Origin: Prevotellaceae bacterium UBA4301
GTDB taxonomy: Bacteria > Bacteroidota > Bacteroidia > Bacteroidales > Bacteroidaceae
Direction: 5' to 3'
Length of the DNA stretch: 64,000 nt
Assembly: GCA_002395775.1 (NCBI GenBank)
Contig: DGUV01000030.1
Span: forward strand, 53,042-117,041
Under the pieces are notes generated by a model. The model saw only the letters and a program-made list of their open reading frames with translations, was not told the origin of the DNA and made no database searches. The position numbers were made by a program, and so were the translations under genes. Every line of letters begins with the position of its first letter. The first letter of the stretch is position 1. Positions 42,672 through 50,714 of this stretch are shown one piece after another.

Positions 42672-44171
42672 TCACTTTTCTGACTTCCCCTCCAACTGCT
42701 GGGGAGGCCAATTGACGAGGTAAACCTTCTCCGTTGCGCGGGTAAGGGCGGTGTAGAGCCACCGGAAATAGTCGGGCGAAAGCATGTCCTGCGTGACATA
42801 GCCCTGGTCGATGAAGACATGTTGCCACTGCCCGCCCTGGGCCTTGTGGCAGGTGACGGCATAGGAGAACTTGACCTGAAGGGCGTTGTAATAGGGGTCT
42901 TCCTTGATTTTCTTCATGAGGTCGCGACGGTTGGTCAGCTCAGGATAGTCGGCACAGACGGCATCGAAGAGTTGGCGTTGCTGTTCCTGCGTGAGGGCTG
43001 GTGCCTCGCTCTGGAGGGTATCGAGGAGGATGGTGGCCTGGAGTTCCATGTCGTCGAAATCAGGGAAACGGAGGAGGGCATCGGCAAAGCGGAATCCATA
43101 GAGCGAGCGCACGTTGCGGAGGCGTCGGACCTCGCAGATGTCGCCGTTGGCAATGAAATCCGTAGCAGCGCGCTCCGCCGGTTCCGTGCCTGCGTGCTGG
43201 GCAGACGTCTCCGGGGCATCCGACTCGTCGGTGAGCCAGTAATAGTTGTTCCGGACCACAATGAGCTGGTCGCCCGAGACGAGTTCGTCCTCATACATCA
43301 GTATGCGCCCGCGAATGCCATTGTTGAAGATGTTGGCACGGCGGTTGCTGCGCGTGACCACAATGGTCTGGTCGATGCCGCAGCGACCGTAGCTCTCCTC
43401 AAGGGTTTCCACCAGGTCCTGGCCCTCAACCACGCAGACATCGGGGAAGGCAGAAACACTCAGACGAGGAAAAACATCCATTTCATCGGAAGAAATGAGA
43501 TGGCGGAGCATGGTGGCATTCCACAGTATGCCCGACTCGAGGGACTGGCGCAGGACCTGACTGAGCTGGGTCTGTCGGACGAGGAAGCCATAGGCGGATA
43601 GCGCATCGGGACTGAGCGCAGGACTGAGTTCCTCACCGACTGGAGGCAACTGGGCCGAATCGCCCACGAGCATAAGCCGACAACCCTCACCGGCATAGAC
43701 GTAGTGGATGAGGTCGTCGAGCAAACGGCCGGTGCCGAACACGCTTCCAGCAAAGCCCTCGTTGGCTATCATGGAGGCCTCATCGACGATGAAGAGCGTG
43801 TGGCGATGGTTGTTGACATTGGACTGGAAGTTAATCATCTCGGCCGAAAATTCACGCTGGCGATAGATTTTCTTGTGAATGGTGTAGGCCGGATGCCCGG
43901 CATGGAGAGAAAAGACCTTGGCCGCACGCCCTGTCGGGGCCAACAAGACGACGGGGCGGTGCAACTCGTCGAGCGCACGCACCAGAGCCCCCACGAGTGT
44001 GGTCTTGCCAGTGCCCGCATAACCACGGAGGAGGCATATCTCGTCGCGATTCGTGGAAAGCAGGAAGTCGCACCAGAGAGAGACGGCCTCAGCCTGCTCC
44101 TCAGTGGGTTCGAAAGGGAATTTGTGGAGGATAAAGTCGTATAAATTCGATTTTATTGGGTCTTTTACCAT
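42672..44171 (-). CDS. RecD-like ATP-dependent DNA helicase (AAA_30/UvrD_C_2)
   Basis: This 499-residue superfamily 1B helicase has Walker A GYAGTGKTT (about residue 50), APTGRAAKV (motif Ia), Walker B FIVDEASMI, GDSAQLPPVG (motif III) and, near the C-terminus, VTCHKAQGGQW and YTALTRATEK (motifs V-VI). It should unwind DNA 5' to 3'; family members in Bacteroidetes are stand-alone and presumed repair-related. An apparent insertion of ~20 residues (about 325-345, ETSAQHAGTEPAERAATD) is partly encoded by the 28-nt segment also found in the relic at 38183. The gene is GC-rich, like the core genome, unlike the cassette it borders. Confidence 0.92.
   Translation of the reverse strand: MVKDPIKSNLYDFILHKFPFEPTEEQAEAVSLWCDFLLSTNRDEICLLRGYAGTGKTTLVGALVRALDELHRPVVLLAPTGRAAKVFSLHAGHPAYTIHKKIYRQREFSAEMINFQSNVNNHRHTLFIVDEASMIANEGFAGSVFGTGRLLDDLIHYVYAGEGCRLMLVGDSAQLPPVGEELSPALSPDALSAYGFLVRQTQLSQVLRQSLESGILWNATMLRHLISSDEMDVFPRLSVSAFPDVCVVEGQDLVETLEESYGRCGIDQTIVVTRSNRRANIFNNGIRGRILMYEDELVSGDQLIVVRNNYYWLTDESDAPETSAQHAGTEPAERAATDFIANGDICEVRRLRNVRSLYGFRFADALLRFPDFDDMELQATILLDTLQSEAPALTQEQQRQLFDAVCADYPELTNRRDLMKKIKEDPYYNALQVKFSYAVTCHKAQGGQWQHVFIDQGYVTQDMLSPDYFRWLYTALTRATEKVYLVNWPPQQLEGKSEK
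43159..43186. repeat. 28-nt segment shared with the helicase relic (copy 2)
   Basis: Matches 38183-38210 at 25 of 28 positions and lies inside the helicase coding sequence, in frame. Confidence 0.6.
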
Positions 44172-44186
44172 AAAAAGTATGATATT

Positions 44187-44219
44187 TTTGGGTTATTCCA
44201 TTTATTCTTGTTATTTTTG
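44187..44219 (+). promoter_or_regulatory. Promoter for the coiled-coil membrane protein gene
   Basis: TTTG (44187-44190), 21-nt spacer, TATTTTTG (44212-44219); ATG at 44257. Confidence 0.6.
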
Positions 44220-44256
44220 CATGACGAAATTACAAATAAAATTCTAAATAACAATC

Positions 44257-44955
44257 ATGAAAAAGCTAATTAATGTAGTTTTGGGCATCTGCGCACTGGC
44301 AATGTTGTTTATTTGCTACCGCAGTATTGCTGACCAGCAAAACTTCGAGGCCGAAGTGAAGCAGCGTGAAGTTGACGTGAAAACACGTCTGATTGAAATC
44401 CGTAAGGCTCAGGAGGCCTACAAGGAGCAGTACAAGGAGTATTGCGGCAACTGGGACTCGCTCATCACCTTCATTAAGGAAGGCAAACTGCCTACCGTCA
44501 TCAAGCAGGGCGTGCTGACCGAGGAGCAGATGGAGAAGGGCCTGACCGAAGCCAAGGCTGCAGCCATCGTAAACCGTGGCAACCAGGCCGAGATTGCTGC
44601 AAACGGACTGCAGGAGTTCCGTCGCGACACTACATGGGTTTCGCTTATCGACTCGCTTTATCCCGCAGGCTATGTAGCCGATGACATCCGCTACATCCCC
44701 CACTCTGAGGCTGCCGGCGGCGAGAAGAAGGAGTTTGACCTCCTGGCCGTTTGGATTAAGACCAAGTCTGACGCCATCATCCCCGTGATGGAGTGTGGCG
44801 CAGAGGTGGAAAGCTACATCTGCGGCGAGAGCAAACTGTGGAGCCGCGAAGCTGCCAACCGTCGCGAAGTGGCTGAGGGCATGGGCAACTACCCCGGACT
44901 GAAGATTGGCGACGCCGGCCTGAACTGGAACAACAATGCCGGTAACTGGGAATAA
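44257..44955 (+). CDS. Membrane-anchored coiled-coil protein, unknown function
   Basis: The 232-residue product has an N-terminal membrane anchor (about 5-22), a charged coiled coil (about 28-60, with EVKQREVDVKTRLIEIRKAQ) and a C-terminal globular part ending in WNNNAGNWE. I recall similar proteins as widespread hypothetical proteins in Bacteroidales, but no function is known to me. The pilin-like plan of an N-terminal helix running into a coiled region is a possible but weak comparison. It overlaps the next gene by 20 bp, so the two may be coupled. Confidence 0.75.
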   Translation: MKKLINVVLGICALAMLFICYRSIADQQNFEAEVKQREVDVKTRLIEIRKAQEAYKEQYKEYCGNWDSLITFIKEGKLPTVIKQGVLTEEQMEKGLTEAKAAAIVNRGNQAEIAANGLQEFRRDTTWVSLIDSLYPAGYVADDIRYIPHSEAAGGEKKEFDLLAVWIKTKSDAIIPVMECGAEVESYICGESKLWSREAANRREVAEGMGNYPGLKIGDAGLNWNNNAGNWE

Positions 44956-45682
44956 GCACTTCACTTCCCCAGTAACCACCCCGCACCTGCGGAGCTGGCC
45001 GGAGCAAGAATTATCCATCCGGATTTTTTCGGATGGATTTTCTTTCTCTACGCCCCAGCGAAGCCGCGAGGTCATGGCAGAGAAGGGGGAAACGCTGGCC
45101 AAGGCACTGGAGAAGGCATTCAACGAGCAGGCTCTGCTGCGCCCCGACTATGACGAGGTCAATGTCTATGCCGACTACCCCTCGACGCGCATCCCACTGG
45201 ATGAGTTCCGAAGCGAGGAGGCCCAGGCGCTCTATCGCCTGACTTTCGGGCCCGACAGCCTCACGGGCATGAACATGCACTATGAGATGCTGCCCGCACT
45301 GGAGATTATCGAGGTGTTTGCCATCAATGCCGAAATTGAGGAAATCATCCTCAAGTATTATCCTCATGCAACCATCCATTGCTATTTCGGACAGCTGATG
45401 AACCGGATGCTGGCCTTTGACAAACGCCAAGGCGACGACCTGGCCCGGCTGTATGCCCACTCCAACGGGCGCCAGCTCCTTGTCTTCAGCTACGACAACG
45501 GCCGACTGCGATTTGCCAACTCGTTTGAGGCCAAGAACCTGAGCAACCAGATCTACTTCCTCCTCTATGCATGGAAGCAGCTTGGCCTGCGCCAACGCAA
45601 GGACATCTGTGTGCTCATCGGCAAAGACAAGATGCTTGAAGCAGAACTGAAGAGGTACCTAAGTAACGTAGAATGCGTGTAA
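44936..45682 (+). CDS. DUF3822 family protein
   Basis: The 248-residue protein matches the DUF3822 pattern as I know it: an opening ELSIRIFSDGFSFS strand pair, then HYEMLPALEIIEVFAIN and KNLSNQIYFLLYAWKQLGL in the second half, like an ASKHA-fold (actin-like) protein. No function is established. It sits between the coiled-coil membrane gene (20-bp overlap) and rsmD (10-bp overlap); the DUF3822-rsmD pairing is familiar from other Bacteroidetes. The start at 44936 is the only ATG ahead of the conserved strands. Confidence 0.8.
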   Translation: MPVTGNKHFTSPVTTPHLRSWPEQELSIRIFSDGFSFSTPQRSREVMAEKGETLAKALEKAFNEQALLRPDYDEVNVYADYPSTRIPLDEFRSEEAQALYRLTFGPDSLTGMNMHYEMLPALEIIEVFAINAEIEEIILKYYPHATIHCYFGQLMNRMLAFDKRQGDDLARLYAHSNGRQLLVFSYDNGRLRFANSFEAKNLSNQIYFLLYAWKQLGLRQRKDICVLIGKDKMLEAELKRYLSNVECV

Positions 45683-46203
45683 TCACTGGAAAATATAAGG
45701 GTCGCCACTTCGACGTGCCGCGCACGTTCAAGGCACGACCGACAACGGACTTTGCCAAAGAAAGCCTGTTTAATGTGCTCACAGGCTATCTGGACTTGGA
45801 TGGGGCACGCGCACTCGACCTGTTTGCAGGTACTGGGAGCATCACGCTGGAACTGCTCTCGCGAGGTTGTTCGCGTGTGGTTTCGGTGGAGAAAGACCCA
45901 CTGCACTACCGCTTCATCACAAGTTTTCTGGAGAAACTGGGCGACCAGGCTGCCCTGCCCGTCCGCGGCGACGTCTTTAAGTTCCTGACCACCCTGCACG
46001 AGCAGTTTGACTTCATCTTTGCCGACCCACCTTACACCCTGCCCAACATTGCTGACTTGCCCGACCTGGTGCTTGACCGCGACCTGCTGTTGCCCGACGG
46101 GCTGTTTGTGCTGGAACACGGAAAGGCCAACAACTTTGAGCAGCATCCCCGATTTGTGGATCATCGGTCATACGGGAGCGTGAACTTCTCCTTCTTCCAA
46201 TAG
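45673..46203 (+). CDS. rsmD: 16S rRNA (guanine(966)-N2)-methyltransferase RsmD
   Basis: The 176-residue protein starts MRVITGKYKGRHFDVP and has the SAM-binding loop DLFAGTGSI (about 49-57) and the catalytic ADPPYTLPN (about 116-124), both typical of RsmD, which methylates G966 of 16S rRNA on the 30S subunit. It overlaps the DUF3822 gene by 10 bp and ends at a bidirectional terminator. Confidence 0.93.
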   Translation: MRVITGKYKGRHFDVPRTFKARPTTDFAKESLFNVLTGYLDLDGARALDLFAGTGSITLELLSRGCSRVVSVEKDPLHYRFITSFLEKLGDQAALPVRGDVFKFLTTLHEQFDFIFADPPYTLPNIADLPDLVLDRDLLLPDGLFVLEHGKANNFEQHPRFVDHRSYGSVNFSFFQ

Positions 46204-46211
46204 GATAATAA

Positions 46212-46262
46212 GCAAAAAAGAATCCCTTCCTCCAGGACAGAGGAAGGGATTCTTTCTTTTTC
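46212..46262. terminator. Bidirectional terminator between rsmD and the barrel gene
   Basis: AAGAATCCCTTCCTC (46218-46232) and its exact reverse complement (46240-46254) form a 15-bp stem with a 7-nt loop; A-rich sequence on the left and T-rich on the right serve both strands. Confidence 0.93.
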
Positions 46263-46274
46263 TCTCTCTTTTTA

Positions 46275-49200
46275 TTAGAACGGACGACCGCCGCCACCGC
46301 GACCGCCTCGGCCACCGCCGCCACGACCACCGCCAAAACCTCCGAAGCCACCAGGGCCCATCATGCCGCGAGCCTCCTTGTCGCCCACGAGGTTGAGCGT
46401 ATAGACAAGGTGCACCATGACATAAGAGTTGATGGCATTGGTCCATGAGTCGCTGCGCATGGTGGCAGTAATGGCGCGACTGATGTTGGAACGCTCCTTC
46501 AGGATATCATACCACTGAAGGCTGACGGACAGGTCATGGCCCTTGAGCCACTTGCGCAAGTTCTGGCTCAGCTGGGCATTCCAGATGAGTTCATTGGTGT
46601 TCATCGACTCGTCATTGTATCCGCGACGACTCTGCTGCTCAATGTCAGTCGAGAAAGAGAGCCCGAAGGGGAAGGTGATGTTCATGCTTCCGCCATAGTT
46701 GAAGGTCCAGCTGTCGATGTTGGCATTGGTCTGCAATTGGTTGCGAGCGTGCTGATAAGAGAATCCGCTGTTCAGTCCGATGTCGAAGGTGCCATCGGTC
46801 AGGAAGTCATCGCGATAGTTCAGACGCAGATTGTCGTAGATGTTGGTGCTCTTGGTTGTAGCTTTTTGCAGGGGCACCTGGCTGAACACCTTGTCGAGGT
46901 CAACCTGCAAGGGATTGTCGTCGCGATAGATGTCGCCCCAGGTACTGCCGTCGCTGTTGCTGCTCTGGTAACCGACATGGTTTGAGTAGTTCAGGTTAAA
47001 GTAGTTCATCAGGTTCAGTTTCTTCTCTTTGTCAAGAGCTGTGTTGAACATGATGAAGGCTCCCGTGTTCCAGTTGCCATTGATGTTCATGGGGCGAGTG
47101 TAACGGGCACCAGACTGTGTGTCATAGATGGTAGCCGTAGAGATGCTGTTCTTCGTGTTGTTGTAACTGAGGTTCATGGCCCACCCACGCTGTTTATCGA
47201 CGTTGTAGCCATTGTAGAAAGCGAAGAAGTTGTTGTTCCACGATGAGCGCAGGCCGGCATTACCCGTCGAGATGTTCAGCGGGTCGCTGGAATCGACAAC
47301 CTCGAGCAGGTTGGTCATCGAAGGCTGCGACATGCGGGCATTGTAGCGCAGGCGTAGCTGGCTTGTGTTCGAGATTTTCCAGCGCATGTCAACGCGCGGA
47401 GCCCAGTTGAAGGTGTGACGAACGACGGTGGTGTCGAGCCAGTTCTTCAGATAGTCCATGTGGGTGGTTTGGGGCTGGAAGTTGATGCCTGCATTCAACC
47501 GCATCTCCTGTCCGTTCTCAAACTTGCGGTTGTAGCGAGCCATCACGCTTGCCTCGTGGTTATACTCGCGATAGGTGGCATACTGCGAGTTCTCGATGTT
47601 GCGCAGATAGTTCAGGGTGTCCAGCCCTGGGATGTAACCCAGATAGAGCTGCTCGGCCGTGTAGAAGCCAGCATACTCGGGCTTGGTGAGCAGGGAATCG
47701 ATGCTGTACATCGAGCGGTCGCTGTCGGAATAGCGATACTGGAAACGATAGCTTGCCTGCAGGTTGAGGTTCTTGGTAATGGGCTCTGTGTAAGAGAAGC
47801 GTCCTTGCACGTCATGTGACTTTGAAGGCGACACATTGAACTGATTGGTAAAGTTGTCGCGCTTCTGCTGATAGTAATTGATGACAGAGCGGCTCCACGA
47901 CTTATTGTCGGAATTGGAGTAACTACCTCTGGCATCGAATGTCAGATTGCGCCCGGGCTTGGCCAGACGACGGTTGACTTGCAAGTTGGCGTTGAAACTG
48001 GTGGAATGGCTCTCGCCCATGGTTCCGCGCATGTTGTCGTTGACGGCAATGCTGTCGCGAATCATGCGATTCTCCTCCATATTGTACTCTGCCAGGGGGT
48101 CAGAGAAGGAGTTGTAGGGGTCCTGATTGAAAGTGACGCTGGCACTGCTCCCATGATTGCTGGACCAGGAATGCGAGAAATTGGGCCGGAACATGAGGTT
48201 GGTCATCGAGTCTGGTTGCCACTCGATTCGGAAATTAGCGTTTACATTCTGACTCTTGTTGATGGACTGGGAGCGGGAATTGGAGAAGGTGCTCGTCTTC
48301 TCGTCAAGGAACATTTCGCTGTTGGTCCTTGTCTGCATGTCGGTGTGGGTGTGATTGTAACGCGCGTTACCGCCCACCTCCAGGTATCCGGCATCGCTTT
48401 CATTTTTCCCATTCTCCCAAGCGAAATTGGCACCATACATGTCGCTCGTGGTGATTCCACCACCACCTCCGCGCCAACCGCCATAGCCCATATCGCCGAC
48501 ATTATTGCGACTGCCGATGATGGAGTAGTTGGAATGGTCGGTAAAGCGACTGACATTCACCCTTGCCGTATAGCGGTCCTCTGTGCCATACCCGAGGTCG
48601 GCATTGATGAGCCATCCGTCCCTCATGCCTTTCTTCACAGTGAGGTCGAGCACGGTTTCCTCCTCGCCATCGTCGATGCCGGTGATGCGACTGTAGTCGC
48701 TCTTCTTGTCATACGACTTAATCTTTTCTACCATCTTTGTGGGAAGGTTCTTCATGGCCATCTTTGTGTCATTGTCAAAGAATTCCTTACCGCCCACCAT
48801 AATCTTGCTCACGGTCTTGCCATTAATCTTGATGGTGCCGTCGTCACTGACCTCTGCGCCCGGGAGTTTCTTCACCAGTGCCTCCAGGGTGGAGCCTTCG
48901 GGCACACGGAACGCCCCTGCATTAAAGACGAAGGTGTCCTCCTTCATCTCCACCTGAGCCAGTTTGGCATTGACCTGAGCCTCTTTCATGACCTTGGCGT
49001 CCTCGGCCAACGTGATGGTGCCCAGGTCGTGGGACTTATTCTTCTTGTCGAGCACTACGTTCTGATACTGGGTTATGTAGCCCATGAAAGAGATGCGCAC
49101 CAGATAGGTTCCGTACTTTGAAACGGGCATATTGACGCGGCCGTTCACGTCGCTCACTACACCCGTAACCTGTGTGCTGTCCTTGGGATTGAGCAACACT

Positions 49201-49331
49201 ACTGCTGCTCCTGGCAGGGGTTCGTTCAATCCTCCATCCATGATGGTTCCCGTAATCGTTGCTTTCTGGGCCATTGCGAAGTTTGAGCACAGCACAAGCA
49301 ACATCAATCCAATGAGTCTATTCATCATCAT
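46275..49331 (-). CDS. Outer-membrane beta-barrel protein with carboxypeptidase-like N-domain
   Basis: The 1018-residue protein has a signal peptide (1-21), a CarboxypepD_reg-like beta domain (about 22-105), a plug-like part (about 130-220, EGSTLEALVKKLPGAEVSDD, IMVGGKEFFD) and a large barrel of the OMP_b-brl_3 type. It has no SusD partner, so a TonB-linked or unknown transport role is likely. The C-terminus is odd: after the last barrel strand (HLVYTLNLVGD) comes about 35 residues of Gly/Arg-rich tail (GGRGGGGRGG-type). The gene is transcribed toward rsmD and stopped by the shared hairpin terminator. Confidence 0.88.
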   Translation of the reverse strand: MMMNRLIGLMLLVLCSNFAMAQKATITGTIMDGGLNEPLPGAAVVLLNPKDSTQVTGVVSDVNGRVNMPVSKYGTYLVRISFMGYITQYQNVVLDKKNKSHDLGTITLAEDAKVMKEAQVNAKLAQVEMKEDTFVFNAGAFRVPEGSTLEALVKKLPGAEVSDDGTIKINGKTVSKIMVGGKEFFDNDTKMAMKNLPTKMVEKIKSYDKKSDYSRITGIDDGEEETVLDLTVKKGMRDGWLINADLGYGTEDRYTARVNVSRFTDHSNYSIIGSRNNVGDMGYGGWRGGGGGITTSDMYGANFAWENGKNESDAGYLEVGGNARYNHTHTDMQTRTNSEMFLDEKTSTFSNSRSQSINKSQNVNANFRIEWQPDSMTNLMFRPNFSHSWSSNHGSSASVTFNQDPYNSFSDPLAEYNMEENRMIRDSIAVNDNMRGTMGESHSTSFNANLQVNRRLAKPGRNLTFDARGSYSNSDNKSWSRSVINYYQQKRDNFTNQFNVSPSKSHDVQGRFSYTEPITKNLNLQASYRFQYRYSDSDRSMYSIDSLLTKPEYAGFYTAEQLYLGYIPGLDTLNYLRNIENSQYATYREYNHEASVMARYNRKFENGQEMRLNAGINFQPQTTHMDYLKNWLDTTVVRHTFNWAPRVDMRWKISNTSQLRLRYNARMSQPSMTNLLEVVDSSDPLNISTGNAGLRSSWNNNFFAFYNGYNVDKQRGWAMNLSYNNTKNSISTATIYDTQSGARYTRPMNINGNWNTGAFIMFNTALDKEKKLNLMNYFNLNYSNHVGYQSSNSDGSTWGDIYRDDNPLQVDLDKVFSQVPLQKATTKSTNIYDNLRLNYRDDFLTDGTFDIGLNSGFSYQHARNQLQTNANIDSWTFNYGGSMNITFPFGLSFSTDIEQQSRRGYNDESMNTNELIWNAQLSQNLRKWLKGHDLSVSLQWYDILKERSNISRAITATMRSDSWTNAINSYVMVHLVYTLNLVGDKEARGMMGPGGFGGFGGGRGGGGRGGRGGGGRPF

Positions 49332-49441
49332 CTTATTATAGTTTCTGAGAAAGTATTTCCCTATATGTGGAAATCTCGATTATTATGACCACGAGAGTCC
49401 ACATTGGTTTAATCAGTAGGCAGAAATTGAAGTTTTTTTTA

Positions 49442-49449
49442 TACCTTTG
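49442..49449 (+). promoter_or_regulatory. -7 promoter element very close to the porin start
   Basis: TACCTTTG ends 4 nt before the ATG at 49454, so transcription should start at or within a few bases of the start codon. Confidence 0.6.
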
Positions 49450-49453
49450 CCGC

Positions 49454-50596
49454 ATGAAACAATATCAAACCCTCATTTTGGCCACCTTCTGGGCGCTCAT
49501 GCCCGTGGCCCTCCATGCCTCGGAACAGGATGACGAGGCTTTCCTCGACACCACTTACAAGTCACTTCAGGACGCAGTGCTTCCTCGCCTCAAATGGAAA
49601 AGGAGCGACATTGCCTCCGTACCCAAGTTTGGGGGCTATGTCATCGGCTCCTACAAGTTCAGCAATCAGGCCGGCCAGCATGGGGGCGAAGGCTTCGATG
49701 TCCGCCTGGTCCGTGTCTATGTCGATGGAACCATCATGAATGATTTCAAGTATCGTCTGCAGGTGGAACTGAACGGGACGCCTCACATCAAGGATGCCTT
49801 CGTGAGCTGGAGCCATTGGAAGGAGCTGGAGGTGAAGGTGGGTGAGTTCAAGCGTTGCTTCACCTACGAGAATCCCTACAATCCCTGGGACGTGGGCATG
49901 GGCGACTACAGCCAGCTGACAAAGAAACTTTCGGGCTTTGGCGACCGCGTAGGCGAAACCTCAATGGGTGGACGCGACTTAGGATTACAGGTTCAGGGCG
50001 ACCTCTTCAAGAGCCGACGCGACGGTCATCGCCAACTCCATTATGCCATAGCCGTATCCAACGGACAGGGCATCAACCGCAAGGATGCCAACAAGCGCAA
50101 GGACGTGATGGGAAGCCTCCAATGGCTACCGCTGAAAGACCTAAGTCTTGGCGTCTTCGGCTGGAGAGGCTCATGGACAAGCCCCGAAGGGATTAGCGTC
50201 GAACGTAACCGAGTCAGCGTGGGCGTGAAATACGAGGGAACGGAAAACCACTGGAGCGCCCGTGCCGAATATGCCCACTCCCGCGGCCACAAGGCCAGCG
50301 ACTTTGTTGCAGCCACAGAGGAGCTTCCCGCCTACTGGAAAGGCGGCAGCAAGGCCGATGCCTGGTATGCAACCGTGGGCATCCCCGTTTGGCGCTGGAT
50401 AAAGTGCTACGTCAAGTATGATGCCTATCGCGACTATGCCACAAAACAATCGATGCACACCATCTGCAGCCTAAGTGCCAACCTGCAACCGCACAAGAAC
50501 CTGATGCTTCAGCTTCAGTATAACTACCACAAAGACAATGCTGCAGCCGACCGACATTACCATCAACTTTGGGCACAAACCTATTTCCGATTCTAA
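49454..50596 (+). CDS. Porin, phosphate-selective O/P-like
   Basis: The 380-residue product (from ATG 49454) has a signal peptide (1-22) and a barrel with strand pairs such as VRLVRVYVDGTIMNDFKYRL, KDAFVSWSHWKELEVKVGEF and a terminal WAQTYFRF ending in Phe, as in outer-membrane porins. RLQVELNG and VGEFKRCFTYENPY match the porin O/P group. The longer frame beginning at 49367 is rejected because its first codons lie upstream of the promoter element. It should form a general or anion-selective outer-membrane channel. Confidence 0.85.
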   Translation: MKQYQTLILATFWALMPVALHASEQDDEAFLDTTYKSLQDAVLPRLKWKRSDIASVPKFGGYVIGSYKFSNQAGQHGGEGFDVRLVRVYVDGTIMNDFKYRLQVELNGTPHIKDAFVSWSHWKELEVKVGEFKRCFTYENPYNPWDVGMGDYSQLTKKLSGFGDRVGETSMGGRDLGLQVQGDLFKSRRDGHRQLHYAIAVSNGQGINRKDANKRKDVMGSLQWLPLKDLSLGVFGWRGSWTSPEGISVERNRVSVGVKYEGTENHWSARAEYAHSRGHKASDFVAATEELPAYWKGGSKADAWYATVGIPVWRWIKCYVKYDAYRDYATKQSMHTICSLSANLQPHKNLMLQLQYNYHKDNAAADRHYHQLWAQTYFRF

Positions 50597-50645
50597 ACTC
50601 ACGCCCTCGCGCGCGTATATAATATATAAGGTAAGGCAACAAGGA

Positions 50646-50690
50646 AAAACATAAGGGGCACTCTCCTCATCCGGAGAATGCCCCTTACGT
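50646..50690 (-). terminator. Terminator of secDF
   Basis: AAGGGGCA (50653-50660) with TCTCC (50662-50666) pairs with GGAGA (50673-50677) and TGCCCCTT (50679-50686); one mismatch. On the minus strand it is followed by TTATGTTTTTCC. It also lies 50 nt after the porin stop on the plus strand, where the T-run is poor. Confidence 0.65.
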
Positions 50691-50714
50691 ATTATCACTT
50701 ACGAATCAGGAGGC

